From positions 1,426,001 through 1,490,000 of the forward strand of contig NZ_WAAQ01000001.1 in the NCBI RefSeq assembly GCF_008868125.1: 64,000 nt of DNA, written 5' to 3'. This document shows positions 18,136 to 27,472 of this stretch, one piece after another. The position numbers and the translations under genes were made by a program. Under the pieces are notes generated by a model. That model was given only the letters and a program-made list of their open reading frames with translations. It made no database searches and had not been told where the DNA came from. Within the stretch, counting starts at the first letter, position 1. Each line of letters begins with the position of its first letter. The stretch is from Microbacterium maritypicum (GTDB lineage: Bacteria > Actinomycetota > Actinomycetes > Actinomycetales > Microbacteriaceae).

Positions 18136-18195
18136 GCTGGTCCCCTGTGGTGGGTTCCTCGGCGAGTGTCGGGTGGCTTTCTACTGGTGGCCAGC
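18136..18195 (+). ncRNA. Actino-pnp-type structured leader RNA of pnp
   Basis: The 348 bases between the dehydrogenase gene and pnp hold no gene. In the middle, GCTGGTC pairs with GGCCAGC (with one G-U) to close a 60-base structured element rich in conserved-looking G/U blocks. Its position in the 5' leader of pnp matches the published Actino-pnp RNA motif, thought to regulate exoribonuclease genes. Nearby, TTGAC-CTGT-GTCAA at about 18082-18095 is a further small palindrome in the likely promoter area. Assignment is from memory of the motif, not a covariance search. Confidence 0.7.
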
Positions 18196-18307
18196 GCAGG
18201 CGAGATTCGCGGGAGTGCCCGCGCGCCCGAACCCTTCCGTTCCGCTCCTTTGAACACGCTCGCGCGTCACATGGATTCGCGAGTCTAAACAAAGAAGGAG
18301 AGACCTC

Positions 18308-20584
18308 TTGGAAGGTCCTGAAATCACCGCCACCGAGGCCGTTCTCGACAACGGCCGCTTCGGCACCCGCACCATCCGCTTCGAGACCGGCCGCCTCGCG
18401 CAGCAGGCTCAGGGCGCAGTCGCCGCGTACCTCGACGGCGAGACCATGCTCCTCTCGGCCACCAGCGCAGGAAAGCACCCGCGCGAAGGCTTCGACTTCT
18501 TCCCGCTGACGGTCGACGTCGAAGAGCGTTCCTACGCTGCCGGCAAGATCCCGGGCTCGTTCTTCCGCCGCGAGGGTCGTCCCTCCACCGAGGCGATCCT
18601 GGTCTGCCGTCTGATCGACCGCCCGCTGCGCCCGTCGTTCGTCGACGGACTGCGCAACGAGGTCCAGGTCGTCATCACCGTCATGTCGATCGCACCGGGC
18701 GAGTTCTACGACGCGCTCGCGATCAACGCGGCTTCCGCGTCGACCCAGATCTCTGGTCTGCCGTTCTCCGGCCCCGTCGCCGGTGTGCGCCTCGCGTTCA
18801 TCCCCGGCCAGGGCGAGCACGCCGACCAGTGGGTCGCGTTCCCGAACGCGGAGCAGGTCAGTGAGGCTGTGTTCGACCTGATCGTCGCCGGTCGCGTCGT
18901 CACCAAGTCCGATGGCTCGGAAGACGTCGCCATCATGATGGTCGAGGCTGAGGCCACCGAGGGCAGCTGGAACCTGATCAAGGCCGGCGCCACCAAGCCC
19001 GATGAGGCTGTCGTGGCCCAGGGTCTCGAGGCATCGAAGCCCTTCATCGCGCAGCTCGTCAAGGCTCAGGCCGAGCTCGCCGCCACCGCGTCGAAGGAGC
19101 CGGGCGTGTACCCGGTCTTCCCCGCATACAGCGACGAGGTCTACAGCTTCGTCTCAGAGCGCGCGTTCGCCGAGCTCAGCGACGTCTACCAGATCGCCGA
19201 CAAGGTCGAGCGTCAGACCGCTGACGATGCGATCAAGGACCGTGTCAAGGCAGAGCTCATCGAGGCCACAGAGGCGGGTTCGCTCCCGGCTGCGGCTCCG
19301 CTCGAGTTCTCCGCCGCGTACAAGTCCGTCACGAAGAAGATCGTCCGCGGACGCATCCTCACCGAGGGCGCTCGCATCGACGGTCGCGGACTCGCGGACA
19401 TCCGTCCGCTCGACGCCGAGGTGCAGGTCATCCCGCGCGTGCACGGCTCCGCGATCTTCCAGCGCGGCGAGACCCAGATCCTGGGTGTCACCACGCTGAA
19501 CATGCTCAAGATGGAGCAGCAGATCGACTCGCTGTCGCCCGTCACGAGCAAGCGCTACATGCACCACTACAACTTCCCGCCCTACTCGACCGGTGAGACC
19601 GGCCGCGTGGGTTCGCCGAAGCGTCGCGAGATCGGGCACGGCTTCCTCGCCGAGCGCGCGCTCGTGCCGGTTCTGCCGAGCCGCGAGGAGTTCCCGTACG
19701 CGATCCGTCAGGTGTCCGAGGCGCTGAGCTCCAACGGTTCCACCTCGATGGGTTCCGTCTGTGCATCGACGCTGTCGCTGCTCAACGCGGGTGTGCCGCT
19801 GCGTGCGGCCGTCGCCGGTATCGCCATGGGTCTCGTCTCCGACGAGGTCAACGGTGAGACCCGTTACGCCGCGCTGACCGACATCCTGGGTGCTGAGGAT
19901 GCTCTCGGCGACATGGACTTCAAGGTCGCGGGTACCAGCGAGTTCGTCACGGCCATCCAGCTGGACACGAAGCTCGACGGCATCCCGACGTCGGTGCTCA
20001 CCGGCGCGCTGACCCAGGCCCGTGACGCTCGTCTGACGATCCTCAACGTCCTGAACGCCGCGATCGACGCTCCTGACGAGATGGCGCCCACCGCGCCCCG
20101 CGTCATCAGCGTGCAGATCCCCGTCGACAAGATCGGCGAGCTGATCGGCCCGAAGGGCAAGACGATCAACGCGATCCAGGACGAGACCGGCGCGCAGATC
20201 TCCATCGAGGAGGACGGCACCGTCTACATCGGCGCGACCGATGGTCCGTCGGCCGAGGCCGCTCGTGCCCAGGTCAACGCGATCGCCAACCCGACCAATC
20301 CGGAGATCGGCGAGCAGTTCCTCGGAACCGTCGTGAAGATCGCCACCTTCGGTGCGTTCGTCTCGCTGCTCCCGGGCAAGGACGGCCTGCTCCACGTCAC
20401 CGAGGTGCGCAAGCTCGCCGGTGGCAAGCGGGTCGAGAACGTCGATGACGTGCTCTCGGTCGGCCAGAAGATCCTCGTGAAGATCACGAAGATCGACGAC
20501 CGTGGCAAGCTCTCGCTCGAGCCCGTCCTCGACGACGCTCCGGCCGCTGACGCAGCGCCCGCAGAGGACGCTGCCGCCGAGTAA
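18308..20584 (+). CDS. pnp: Polyribonucleotide nucleotidyltransferase (PNPase)
   Basis: Protein of 758 residues that degrades RNA 3' to 5' with phosphate and also makes (p)ppGpp in some actinobacteria. Order: first RNase PH domain (about 15-150), helical domain, second RNase PH domain (about 340-560) with the catalytic [15 protein letters not shown] region near 525, KH domain (about 600-660, [11 protein letters not shown]) and S1 domain (about 670-740). The start is a TTG at 18308 with GAAGGAG seven bases upstream and no ATG or GTG at the expected place. The structured leader points to post-transcriptional control. Confidence 0.97.
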   Translation: MEGPEITATEAVLDNGRFGTRTIRFETGRLAQQAQGAVAAYLDGETMLLSATSAGKHPREGFDFFPLTVDVEERSYAAGKIPGSFFRREGRPSTEAILVCRLIDRPLRPSFVDGLRNEVQVVITVMSIAPGEFYDALAINAASASTQISGLPFSGPVAGVRLAFIPGQGEHADQWVAFPNAEQVSEAVFDLIVAGRVVTKSDGSEDVAIMMVEAEATEGSWNLIKAGATKPDEAVVAQGLEASKPFIAQLVKAQAELAATASKEPGVYPVFPAYSDEVYSFVSERAFAELSDVYQIADKVERQTADDAIKDRVKAELIEATEAGSLPAAAPLEFSAAYKSVTKKIVRGRILTEGARIDGRGLADIRPLDAEVQVIPRVHGSAIFQRGETQILGVTTLNMLKMEQQIDSLSPVTSKRYMHHYNFPPYSTGETGRVGSPKRREIGHGFLAERALVPVLPSREEFPYAIRQVSEALSSNGSTSMGSVCASTLSLLNAGVPLRAAVAGIAMGLVSDEVNGETRYAALTDILGAEDALGDMDFKVAGTSEFVTAIQLDTKLDGIPTSVLTGALTQARDARLTILNVLNAAIDAPDEMAPTAPRVISVQIPVDKIGELIGPKGKTINAIQDETGAQISIEEDGTVYIGATDGPSAEAARAQVNAIANPTNPEIGEQFLGTVVKIATFGAFVSLLPGKDGLLHVTEVRKLAGGKRVENVDDVLSVGQKILVKITKIDDRGKLSLEPVLDDAPAADAAPAEDAAAE

Positions 20585-20601
20585 GCGCACGCTCTGAACC
20601 G

Positions 20602-20638
20602 GAACCCGGGTTCCTCCGCACAGGAGGGGCCCGGGTTC
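20602..20638 (+). terminator. Strong intrinsic-type terminator after pnp
   Basis: Sixteen-pair stem: GAACCCGGG-TT-CCTCC pairs with GGAGG-GG-CCCGGGTTC (two G-U pairs) around a GCACA loop, 17 bases after the pnp stop. The downstream tract is only weakly T-rich. Confidence 0.8.
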
Positions 20639-20804
20639 TGTCGCGCCGTGGTGTGATCAAATCGTTATCGGACGTTTCCGCGCCGTTCCCTGGATTGGTC
20701 GGGACGTTCGGCGAATTCGCCTACTCTCGAAGTACGCACCGGGGGGTGCAGATCCAGCAGGTACGCAGGTCGGCACGCACCGATCGATGCGGGGGTGAGA
20801 GAGT

Positions 20805-21833
20805 ATGCGGTTGTTCAGCGTAGGCGCAGGAGCGTCGGATGAACGCGCCCGACAGGGTGTCGCCGAGCATCCCTCTGCACCCATCCCGATCGTCGGTCCC
20901 GGCATAGGGGAGACCATCCGTGTCGCCCTCGGCGAAACCGGCTTCGAGACGTTCCCGCTCATGCTGGGTGCTGCGGAATTCGGCTGGAACGTCGATCTCG
21001 AGACCAGCCACGGCATCCTCGACCGCTACGTGGAGTTCGGCGGCAACGCGATCCACACCGCCGACGGCTTCTCAGGCGGGCGCAGCGAGCACATCATCGG
21101 GCAGTGGCTGCGTTCGCGGGGGCAACGTGATCGCAGCGTCGTCAGCGTTCGGGTCGGCGCGCATGCCGACAACCCGGGTCTCGGCTCGGTCAACCTCGTG
21201 CGCGCGGTCGAGGGCTCTCTGACGAGGCTGGGTGTCGATCGCATCGACGTCCTCTATCTCGACGCCACTCTCGATGCGACCACCAACCTCGAGGACACGC
21301 TGGCGACCGTCGAATGGATGACCGAGGCCGGGAAGATCGGTGCCCTGGGTGCCTTCGGCTTCGCGCCGGAGCGTCTGGTGGAAGCCCGTATCCTCGCTTC
21401 GGCCGGCTATCCGCGCATCCAGGTGATCGACGCGCCGTACAACCTCGTCCGTCGCCAGCCGTTCGAAGGCGATCTTCGACTCGTCGCCGGTGCGCAGAAC
21501 CTCGCCGTGACGCCCTCCCATGCGCTCGAGCACGGTTTCCTCTCCGGGCGACACCGCAGCAAGGCGCTGACCTCACGCGGTGTGCGGGGCGAACAGCTGC
21601 GCGGGCATCTCAACCGTCGCGGGATCAAGATCCTGCGGGCGCTCGATCAGGTCGCCGAAGAGGTGAGCGCTCCCGTCGCGGCGGTCTCCATCGCGTGGCT
21701 ACTCGCTCAGCGCACGATCGCCGCCCCCATCGTGAACGCCTTCGCGAGCGATCACGTCGACGAGCTCATGCAGGGAGCCGGCGTGTCGCTCTCACGCAGC
21801 CAGGTCGCCGAGCTCACCCGGGCAGGGAACTGA
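20805..21833 (+). CDS. Aldo/keto reductase homologue lacking the catalytic tetrad
   Basis: Protein of 342 residues clearly homologous to aldo/keto reductases, with the TIM-barrel order around NAIHTADGFSGGRSE, SVVSVRVG, VDRIDVLYLD. Aligned to the family, every member of the Asp-Tyr-Lys-His tetrad is replaced: H84 for Asp, F89 for Tyr, R116 for Lys and D153 for His. The NADPH-contact loops are also atypical (GAFGF where SNF is usual; VNAFASDHV near the C terminus). The frame is intact and codon use normal, so this looks like a maintained pseudoenzyme rather than a decaying gene. An N-terminal extension of about 35 residues is variable; a later start is possible. Confidence 0.8.
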   Translation: MRLFSVGAGASDERARQGVAEHPSAPIPIVGPGIGETIRVALGETGFETFPLMLGAAEFGWNVDLETSHGILDRYVEFGGNAIHTADGFSGGRSEHIIGQWLRSRGQRDRSVVSVRVGAHADNPGLGSVNLVRAVEGSLTRLGVDRIDVLYLDATLDATTNLEDTLATVEWMTEAGKIGALGAFGFAPERLVEARILASAGYPRIQVIDAPYNLVRRQPFEGDLRLVAGAQNLAVTPSHALEHGFLSGRHRSKALTSRGVRGEQLRGHLNRRGIKILRALDQVAEEVSAPVAAVSIAWLLAQRTIAAPIVNAFASDHVDELMQGAGVSLSRSQVAELTRAGN

Positions 21834-21902
21834 GCATCGTCCCACCCGTGACATAGGGTGGAAGGGAGGCCCGGCGGATGCTGGCGATGAAGCGAGCGAG
21901 TT

Positions 21903-22505
21903 GTGACGCACTACATATATCTGGTCAGACACGGTGAACATCAGGACGCAGAGCATGGTCTCGCCGACGGACCCCTCTCCCCTCGGGGACAGCGTCAGGC
22001 GGAGTTGATCGCCGACCGGCTGTCGGGGCTTCCTCTCGATGCGGTCTGGCATTCGCCTCTGCTGCGCGCCAACGAGACGGCGCGGGCGATCGCCGCTCGT
22101 TTGCCGTCGGTCGACCCGGAGCCGACCGCACTGCTGTTCGACTGCGTGCCCACCGGTATGACCGATGAGACCCCGTCCGTGTTCGAGCCGTTCTTCGGCT
22201 CCATCACCGAGGCGGAGATCGAGGCGGGCCGGGCGCAGATGTCCGACGCCGTGAACGAGTTCCTCGTGCGCAAGACCGGCGACGTGCACGAGGTGCTCAT
22301 CACGCACAACTTCGTCATCTCCTGGTTCGTCCGCGAGGTGCTGGCTGCCCCCGAATGGCGATGGATGACGCTGAACCAGTCGCACTGCGGCCTGACCGTC
22401 ATCGCCCAGAAGCAGGGGCGCCCGTGGACGCTGCTCACCCACAACGACACCGGGCATCTTCCGGTCGAACTGCGCACGGGCATCCCCGACGCACTCCTGG
22501 TCTGA
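21903..22505 (+). CDS. Histidine phosphatase (phosphoglycerate mutase-like) family protein
   Basis: Protein of 200 residues with the RHG catalytic motif at R9-H10-G11, a second active-site arginine region near HSPLLRANETARAI (about 50-63), and the second histidine in ITHNFVISW (about 136). It is therefore a member of the broad histidine phosphatase superfamily acting on small phosphorylated metabolites or proteins; the exact substrate is unknown. GTG start at 21903. It precedes dapB by 83 bases, which contain the dapB promoter. Confidence 0.83.
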   Translation: MTHYIYLVRHGEHQDAEHGLADGPLSPRGQRQAELIADRLSGLPLDAVWHSPLLRANETARAIAARLPSVDPEPTALLFDCVPTGMTDETPSVFEPFFGSITEAEIEAGRAQMSDAVNEFLVRKTGDVHEVLITHNFVISWFVREVLAAPEWRWMTLNQSHCGLTVIAQKQGRPWTLLTHNDTGHLPVELRTGIPDALLV

Positions 22506-22576
22506 GCCGACCGCTCGCGGCGGACGACTGCGTGACGGACCCGCGCGCCCCGGGCCTGACTCGGGCGCCCGCGAAA

Positions 22577-22582
22577 TAGACT
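22577..22582 (+). promoter_or_regulatory. Leaderless-type -10 element of dapB
   Basis: TAGACT lies six bases before the dapB ATG and no ribosome binding site is present between them. Confidence 0.65.
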
Positions 22583-22588
22583 GAGCGC

Positions 22589-23329
22589 ATGACCACGCAG
22601 GTAGCACTCGTCGGCGGAACCGGGAAACTCGGCTCGATCATCCGTGCGGTGATCGACGAGCTCGAAGGCTTCGAGGTGAGCCGCGTGCTCACCTCCTCGA
22701 GTGATCTCTCCGAACTCGACGGCGCCGACCTGGTGGTCGACGCGTCGACGCCCCAGGTGAGCGTCGAGGTCGTGCGGGCCGCGGTCGAGCACGGCATCAA
22801 CGTGCTGGTCGCCACCTCGGGCTGGTCCTCCGAGCGCATCGCCCTCGTGCGTCCCCTCGTCGAAGCCGCCGGCACCGGCGCGGTCTTCATCCCCAACTTC
22901 TCGCTGGGCTCGGTCCTCGGATCCGCACTGGCTGCTGCCGCAGCGCCTTTCTTCGGATCCGCGGAGATCATCGAGGCACACCGTGAGACCAAGATCGACT
23001 CACCGAGCGGGACAGCCGTGCGCACCGCCGAGCTGATCGCCGCCGCTCGCGCGGATCAAGGCCCGGTCAGTGCACCGCACGCCGATCAGCGCGCACGTGG
23101 ACAGCAGGTCGGCAGCGTGCCGATCCATTCGCTGCGCCGTCCCGGCGTCGTCGCCAAGCAGGAGGTCATCCTCTCCGGCCCCGGTGAATCGCTCACGTTC
23201 ACCCACGACACGATCGACTCGGCGCTCGCCTACGCCCCCGGCATCCGGCTCGCCGTGCCGTTCGCGGTGAAGGCCACCGGTGTGTTCGTCGGTCTCGAGC
23301 ACATGATCGACATCGGCATCCGGTCGTGA
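22589..23329 (+). CDS. dapB: 4-hydroxy-tetrahydrodipicolinate reductase
   Basis: Reductase of 246 residues in the lysine/meso-diaminopimelate pathway, acting on the product of DapA (28.1 kb in this window). The N-terminal nucleotide loop GGTGKLG (8-14) and the catalytic/substrate region EAHRETKIDSPSGTA (about 130-144) are visible. The usual HH pair in this motif reads HR here, while the catalytic first histidine and the lysine are kept. The downstream gene overlaps its stop, implying coupling. Confidence 0.95.
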   Translation: MTTQVALVGGTGKLGSIIRAVIDELEGFEVSRVLTSSSDLSELDGADLVVDASTPQVSVEVVRAAVEHGINVLVATSGWSSERIALVRPLVEAAGTGAVFIPNFSLGSVLGSALAAAAAPFFGSAEIIEAHRETKIDSPSGTAVRTAELIAAARADQGPVSAPHADQRARGQQVGSVPIHSLRRPGVVAKQEVILSGPGESLTFTHDTIDSALAYAPGIRLAVPFAVKATGVFVGLEHMIDIGIRS

Positions 23330-23763
23330 TGTCGCGTATCGGCGTCGCGCTCATGGCAGCGGCGCTGCTGGTCTACCTCGCCGTCGCGATCTGGCTCGCG
23401 GTGATGTTCATCTCGGTCGGCACCCCGGTCTCGATCGGCATGGGCATCACTCTTCTCGTGCTGGCACCGATCGGAGCCTGGGCACTCGTCCGCGAGATGA
23501 TGTTCGGCTTCGGTGCCGACCGGCTGGGGCGCCTTCTCGATGCGGAAGGCGGGATGCCGCCGGTCGAGACCGAGTTGACCCCCAGCGGGAGGATCGCTCG
23601 CGCCGACGCGGATCCGCTCATCGCGCGGTACACCGCGGAGGCGGATGCCGCAGGCGACGACTGGCGCGCGCGCTACCGGCTCGGCGTGGTCCAGGATGCG
23701 GCCGGCCGCCGCAAGGATGCCAGGGCCAGCATCCGTGAGGCGATCCGCCTCGCGCGACGCTGA
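23326..23763 (+). CDS. Membrane-anchored TPR-like protein coupled to dapB
   Basis: Protein of 145 residues: two hydrophobic helices (about 8-30 and 38-57) followed by a soluble domain ending in a single helix-turn-helix pair typical of a tetratricopeptide repeat (DDWRARYRLGVVQDAAGRRKDARASIREAIR). The start overlaps the dapB stop (GTG at 23326 or ATG at 23329). Such small proteins next to dapB recur in related actinobacteria from memory, but no function is known. Confidence 0.7.
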   Translation: MMSRIGVALMAAALLVYLAVAIWLAVMFISVGTPVSIGMGITLLVLAPIGAWALVREMMFGFGADRLGRLLDAEGGMPPVETELTPSGRIARADADPLIARYTAEADAAGDDWRARYRLGVVQDAAGRRKDARASIREAIRLARR

Positions 23764-23777
23764 CCCCGACGGCATGC

Positions 23778-24203
23778 TCAGGCGAGCGTGGCCTCGAGGG
23801 TGATGTCGATCCCGGCGAGCGCCTGAGACACCGGGCATCCGGTCTTGGCGCCGTTCGCGATCTCCTGGAACGCCTCGGGCGTGAGGTTCGGGACCGTCGC
23901 GTTGACATTGAGGTGGCTGCCGGTGATGCCGACGCCGGGCTTGAAGGTGACCGATGCCGTCGTGTTGACGCGCTCCGGCGGGGTTCCGTTCTCGGCGAGG
24001 GCGTGCGAGAGCGCCATGCTGAAGCACGACGCGTGCGCGGCGGCGATGAGCTCCTCCGGCGTCGTCGTGGTGTCGCTGCCTTCGCTGCGGGCCTTCCAGT
24101 TGATCGGGAAGGTGCCCAGGCTCGACGACGAGAACGCGACCGTGCCGGATCCCTCCATGAGCGATCCGGTCCAGGTGCTGGCGGCTTCGCTGGTGACGGG
24201 CAT
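23778..24203 (-). CDS. osmC: OsmC/Ohr-family peroxiredoxin
   Basis: Protein of 141 residues that reduces organic hydroperoxides using two cysteines. Both are visible: C60 (AAHASCFSMALS) and C123 (KTGCPVSQAL), with E50/E51 in the family position before the first helix. The spacing and the VAFSSSSLG start region fit the OsmC branch rather than Ohr. ATG start with GGAGG four bases upstream. Convergent with the TPR-like gene. Confidence 0.92.
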   Translation of the reverse strand: MPVTSEAASTWTGSLMEGSGTVAFSSSSLGTFPINWKARSEGSDTTTTPEELIAAAHASCFSMALSHALAENGTPPERVNTTASVTFKPGVGITGSHLNVNATVPNLTPEAFQEIANGAKTGCPVSQALAGIDITLEATLA

Positions 24204-24284
24204 GATTCCTCCGGTTCTCGCACTGCGGGCGCAGCATCGACTCGTGGTCAGCCTAGCGATCGTCCCTCTGCCGGGGAACAGTCG

Positions 24285-24854
24285 TCAGGAGGCGGGCGCT
24301 TCACCTCCGATGAGGCCGGCGCGCTGCAGCAGGAGGTAGAGCTGGCAGCCCAGGCAGAACGCGAACGCGGCGTTGAGGAAGGCGGCCAGGAACGCGGCCG
24401 CCGTCGCGATCGGGAGAGCCCACGCGACGCCGAGGAGGTGCAGGACGAGGCCGATTCCCACGACGACGAGTCCGACACCCTGCGAGAACCGCGGCGGACG
24501 CGGATCCTCGAGTTCGGTGGGCGGCGTCAGGCGTGGTCGCACCACTGAGCGGAAGAGCGCACCCCAGGGCGCCGTCCGCGGCGACACGAGCCCCCACAGG
24601 AACAGCAGCGCGATGACGAGTGCCAGGAGGAAACCGGGGTCGAGGGCACGCTGGGCGAGGGATACCGAGGCGATCGCCCATCCGGACGGCGTAAAGGTCG
24701 CATCGGCGAGCGGCTGGTAGGCGAACCAACCGGTGCCGCCCCTGGCCGTCGAAATCCCGATCAGTGCCAGGAACGTCGCCAGCAGCAGCAGGACCGCGGT
24801 GATCGCAGCGGCGAATCGTGGGCCTCGGGGGTCGATGCCTGCGGGAATGCTCAT
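24285..24854 (-). CDS. DUF4395 membrane protein paired with a thioredoxin
   Basis: Protein of 189 residues with four hydrophobic segments. The order GIDPRGPRFAAAITAV at the N terminus, PRPPRFSQGVGLV in the middle, and FLNAAFAFCLGCQLYLLL near the C terminus is diagnostic of the DUF4395 family. The CLGC dithiol motif sits at the membrane border. It starts 19 bases after the thioredoxin-like gene, so the two form an operon. A role in passing electrons to or from the membrane thioredoxin is inferred from this pairing. The ATG at 24854 is chosen for its GGAG and fit to the family start. Confidence 0.82.
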   Translation of the reverse strand: MSIPAGIDPRGPRFAAAITAVLLLLATFLALIGISTARGGTGWFAYQPLADATFTPSGWAIASVSLAQRALDPGFLLALVIALLFLWGLVSPRTAPWGALFRSVVRPRLTPPTELEDPRPPRFSQGVGLVVVGIGLVLHLLGVAWALPIATAAAFLAAFLNAAFAFCLGCQLYLLLQRAGLIGGEAPAS

Positions 24855-24873
24855 GGGGCTCCAGTCTTTCCGC

Positions 24874-25284
24874 TCACACGGCGGCGAGGGCGTCGGTGAG
24901 CGCGTGGCGGTCGGGGACACCGTGGAATCGTGCGCGGACGGCGCCGGAATCGTCGACCACGAAGGTCGTCGGCGTCTGCAGGACTCGGTAGCGAGCCGAG
25001 AGATCCGGGCGGTGCGTCAGATCCACCTCCAGATGACGGAGATCGTCGTGCTCGGCTGCGTAGGCGCCGAGCAACCGTCTCACCTGGGGGCACCGTGCGC
25101 ACATCTCCGTGCTGAACTGCACCAGTGTCGCTCGGGAACCGAGTTCGGCGGCGGCATCTGCGGGGTCGAAGAGGAGGGCGCCGCCGTCGCGTCGTCGTCC
25201 ATCGCGACGGCGCAGCACGATGCCGACGATCGTCGCGAGCACGAGGAGTGCGGCGGCGATCCCCAGGGCGGCTGCGGGCGACAT
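24874..25284 (-). CDS. Membrane-anchored thioredoxin-family protein
   Basis: Protein of 136 residues: an N-terminal signal anchor (about 4-25) followed by a thioredoxin fold with the redox motif CARC (C62, C65) and cis-proline loop TPTTF (about 108-112). The topology places the thiols outside the membrane. TATTCT (complement of 25291-25296) lies six bases before the ATG and fixes the start. Divergent from thyA; operon with the DUF4395 gene. Confidence 0.87.
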   Translation of the reverse strand: MSPAAALGIAAALLVLATIVGIVLRRRDGRRRDGGALLFDPADAAAELGSRATLVQFSTEMCARCPQVRRLLGAYAAEHDDLRHLEVDLTHRPDLSARYRVLQTPTTFVVDDSGAVRARFHGVPDRHALTDALAAV

Positions 25285-25390
25285 AGGTCGAGAATATGTC
25301 GTGCGGTGAAGGGCCAGGGCCGATGTTTCCGACCATGACGAACGTCCCACGCCCGGGAGCTCATCCGCCCGTGGGAGGTGAGGGTGGCGG

Positions 25391-25396
25391 TATCGT
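25391..25396 (+). promoter_or_regulatory. Leaderless-type -10 element of thyA
   Basis: TATCGT ends seven bases before the thyA ATG; no ribosome binding site intervenes. It decides the start against longer in-frame openings. Confidence 0.65.
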
Positions 25397-25403
25397 GGCT
25401 TTC

Positions 25404-26213
25404 ATGAGCGCAGCCGTCCCGACTCCTTACGAAGACCTGCTCCGCGACGTGCTGGAGAGCGGCACGCACAAGTCCGATCGCACCGGAACGGGCACGACGA
25501 GCGTCTTCGGTCGACAGATCCGCTTCGACCTGTCGAAGGGATTCCCGCTCATCACCACCAAGCGTGTGCACTTCAAGTCCATCGCGTACGAGCTCCTCTG
25601 GTTCCTGCGTGGCGATTCCAATGTGGGGTGGCTCCGCGACAACGGCGTCACGATCTGGGATGAGTGGGCAGACGAGTCCGGCGACCTGGGGCCGGTCTAC
25701 GGGGTGCAGTGGCGGTCGTGGCCCACCCCGGACGGTGGGAGCATCGACCAGCTGTCCGAGGTCATCGAGCAGATCCGCCGCTCGCCCGACTCCCGGCGGC
25801 TCATCGTCTCGGCCTGGAACCCCGCTGACATCCCCGACATGGCTCTCGCCCCCTGCCACGCCCTGTTCCAGTTCTACGTCGCCGACGGCAAGCTCTCCTG
25901 CCAGCTCTACCAGCGCAGCGCCGACATGTTCCTCGGCGTGCCCTTCAACATCGCCTCGTATGCGTTGCTCACGATGATGATCGCCCAGCAGGTCGGCTTG
26001 GAGCCCGGAGACTTCGTGTGGACGGGCGGCGACTGCCACGTCTACGACAATCACGTCGAGCAGGTGCGTGAGCAGCTCAGCCGAGACCCCTACGAGTATC
26101 CGACGCTGCGCTTCGCGCGGAAGCCGGAATCGATCCTCGACTACCGCTACGAGGACTTCGTGGTGGAGAACTACCAGCACCACGCGCCGATCAGGGCGGC
26201 GGTGGCGGTATGA
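25404..26213 (+). CDS. thyA: Thymidylate synthase
   Basis: Enzyme of 269 residues that methylates dUMP to dTMP using methylene-tetrahydrofolate. Classical ThyA features are present: [11 protein letters not shown] near the N terminus, the nucleophile in [12 protein letters not shown] (about C151), the [13 protein letters not shown] nucleotide-binding segment, and [11 protein letters not shown] near 210. Length matches the E. coli type. It overlaps folA by 4 bases (ATGA), forming the usual thymidylate/folate operon. Confidence 0.97.
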   Translation: MSAAVPTPYEDLLRDVLESGTHKSDRTGTGTTSVFGRQIRFDLSKGFPLITTKRVHFKSIAYELLWFLRGDSNVGWLRDNGVTIWDEWADESGDLGPVYGVQWRSWPTPDGGSIDQLSEVIEQIRRSPDSRRLIVSAWNPADIPDMALAPCHALFQFYVADGKLSCQLYQRSADMFLGVPFNIASYALLTMMIAQQVGLEPGDFVWTGGDCHVYDNHVEQVREQLSRDPYEYPTLRFARKPESILDYRYEDFVVENYQHHAPIRAAVAV

Positions 26214-26686
26214 CCTGGGTCGGGCTGATCTGGGCCGAGGCCCACGGCGGCGTGATCGGCGCCGAGGGCGGGATGCCCTGGCACGTGCCGGAAGACCTGG
26301 CGCATTTCAAGGACGTCACCCTCGGCGCGCCCGTGGTGATGGGCCGCAAGACCTGGGATTCGCTTCCGGAGCGCTTCCGACCGCTCGCCGGCCGCGACAA
26401 CATCGTGGTGACTCGGCAGCAGGACTGGTCCGAGGACGGTGCGCGCCGAGCGGCCACGGTCGCGGAAGCCGTGCGCGGGCTCGACAGGGCATGGATCATC
26501 GGCGGTGCGGAGATCTTCCGCCAGGTGATCGGTGACGCGGATCGGCTGGAGGTCACCGAACTCGATCTCGACGTCGCCGGCGACGCCTACGCGCCGGCCA
26601 AGACGGGCTGGCGACTCGTCGACGAGGGGGAGTGGCGCACCTCACGCACCGGCATCCGCTACCGCTTCCTCGGATACGAGCGCTGA
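26210..26686 (+). CDS. folA: Dihydrofolate reductase
   Basis: Reductase of 158 residues that regenerates tetrahydrofolate from the dihydrofolate made by Thy[28 protein letters not shown] contains the Met20-type loop and the conserved W-x-x-P-E-D (acidic catalytic residue near 29); VMGRKTWDS (about 43-51) binds [13 protein letters not shown] near 98 is the glycine pair. Coupled at both ends: it overlaps thyA by 4 bases and the SDR gene by 1. Confidence 0.95.
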   Translation: MTWVGLIWAEAHGGVIGAEGGMPWHVPEDLAHFKDVTLGAPVVMGRKTWDSLPERFRPLAGRDNIVVTRQQDWSEDGARRAATVAEAVRGLDRAWIIGGAEIFRQVIGDADRLEVTELDLDVAGDAYAPAKTGWRLVDEGEWRTSRTGIRYRFLGYER

Positions 26687-27447
26687 TGCCCACTGCACTG
26701 ATCACCGGAGCCAGCGCCGGACTGGGCGCAGAGTTCGCTCGTCAGCTCGCGCGGCGTCGCGCCGATCTCGTCTTGGTGGCGAGGTCGGAGGAGGCTCTCG
26801 CGGAGCTGGGTGCGCAACTGCGGAGCGAGTACGGTGTCGCGGTCGAGATCATCGCCGCCGACCTCGCGGATGAGAGCGGTGTGGAGAAGGTCGCCGAGCG
26901 GCTGCGCGACGCGGCTGACCCGGTCGACCTCCTGGTGAACAACGCCGGGTTCGGTCTTCCCCTGCAGTTCGCCGACAATTACATCGACGACGAGGTGCGT
27001 CACCTGCGGGTGCATGTCGAAGCATCGATGCGTCTCATGCACGCGGCGCTGCAGTCCATGCGCGGCCGCGGCGGGCGCATCATCAACGTGGCGTCGGTCG
27101 CGGGGTTCATCTCGCGGTCGACGTACTCCGCCTGCAAGGCGTGGTTGATCGGTTTCAGCCGCTGGGCGAACGCCGAGTACGGCCGTGACGGCGTCTCCGT
27201 GACGGCGTTGTGCCCGGGATTCACTCATACGTCGTTCCACGAGCGCATGGGGCTCGCGGTCGGTGAGGAGGGTGTTCCCGCCATCATGTGGCTGAATGCG
27301 CGCGACGTCGTCCGCGTCGGTCTGCGTGATGCGGCCCGCGGCAAGTCCGTCTCGGTGCCGTCGCTGCGCTACAAGGTGCTCGTGGCGCTGACGCGCGTCC
27401 TGCCGAGCTCGCTGACATCTGGTGTGGCGCGTCGGGGCCGCGTCTGA
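26686..27447 (+). CDS. Short-chain dehydrogenase/reductase
   Basis: Classical SDR of 253 residues with TGASAGLG (7-14) for NAD(P), NNAG (85-88), and the active-site set S137, Y147, K151 (YSACK). The first arginines after the glycine motif suggest NADP. Its start overlaps the folA stop by one base (TGATG), so it is translated with the folate genes, although no folate or pterin specificity can be read from sequence. Confidence 0.88.
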   Translation: MPTALITGASAGLGAEFARQLARRRADLVLVARSEEALAELGAQLRSEYGVAVEIIAADLADESGVEKVAERLRDAADPVDLLVNNAGFGLPLQFADNYIDDEVRHLRVHVEASMRLMHAALQSMRGRGGRIINVASVAGFISRSTYSACKAWLIGFSRWANAEYGRDGVSVTALCPGFTHTSFHERMGLAVGEEGVPAIMWLNARDVVRVGLRDAARGKSVSVPSLRYKVLVALTRVLPSSLTSGVARRGRV

Positions 27448-27472
27448 CCCTGGCGCGTGCGATCCGCAGAGG

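Noticed and set aside
26686-27447. The SDR after folA as a pteridine reductase giving trimethoprim resistance
   Set aside because: The TGxxxxR pteridine-reductase motif is not present; the N-terminal loop is the ordinary TGASAGLG, so only a general SDR call is justified.
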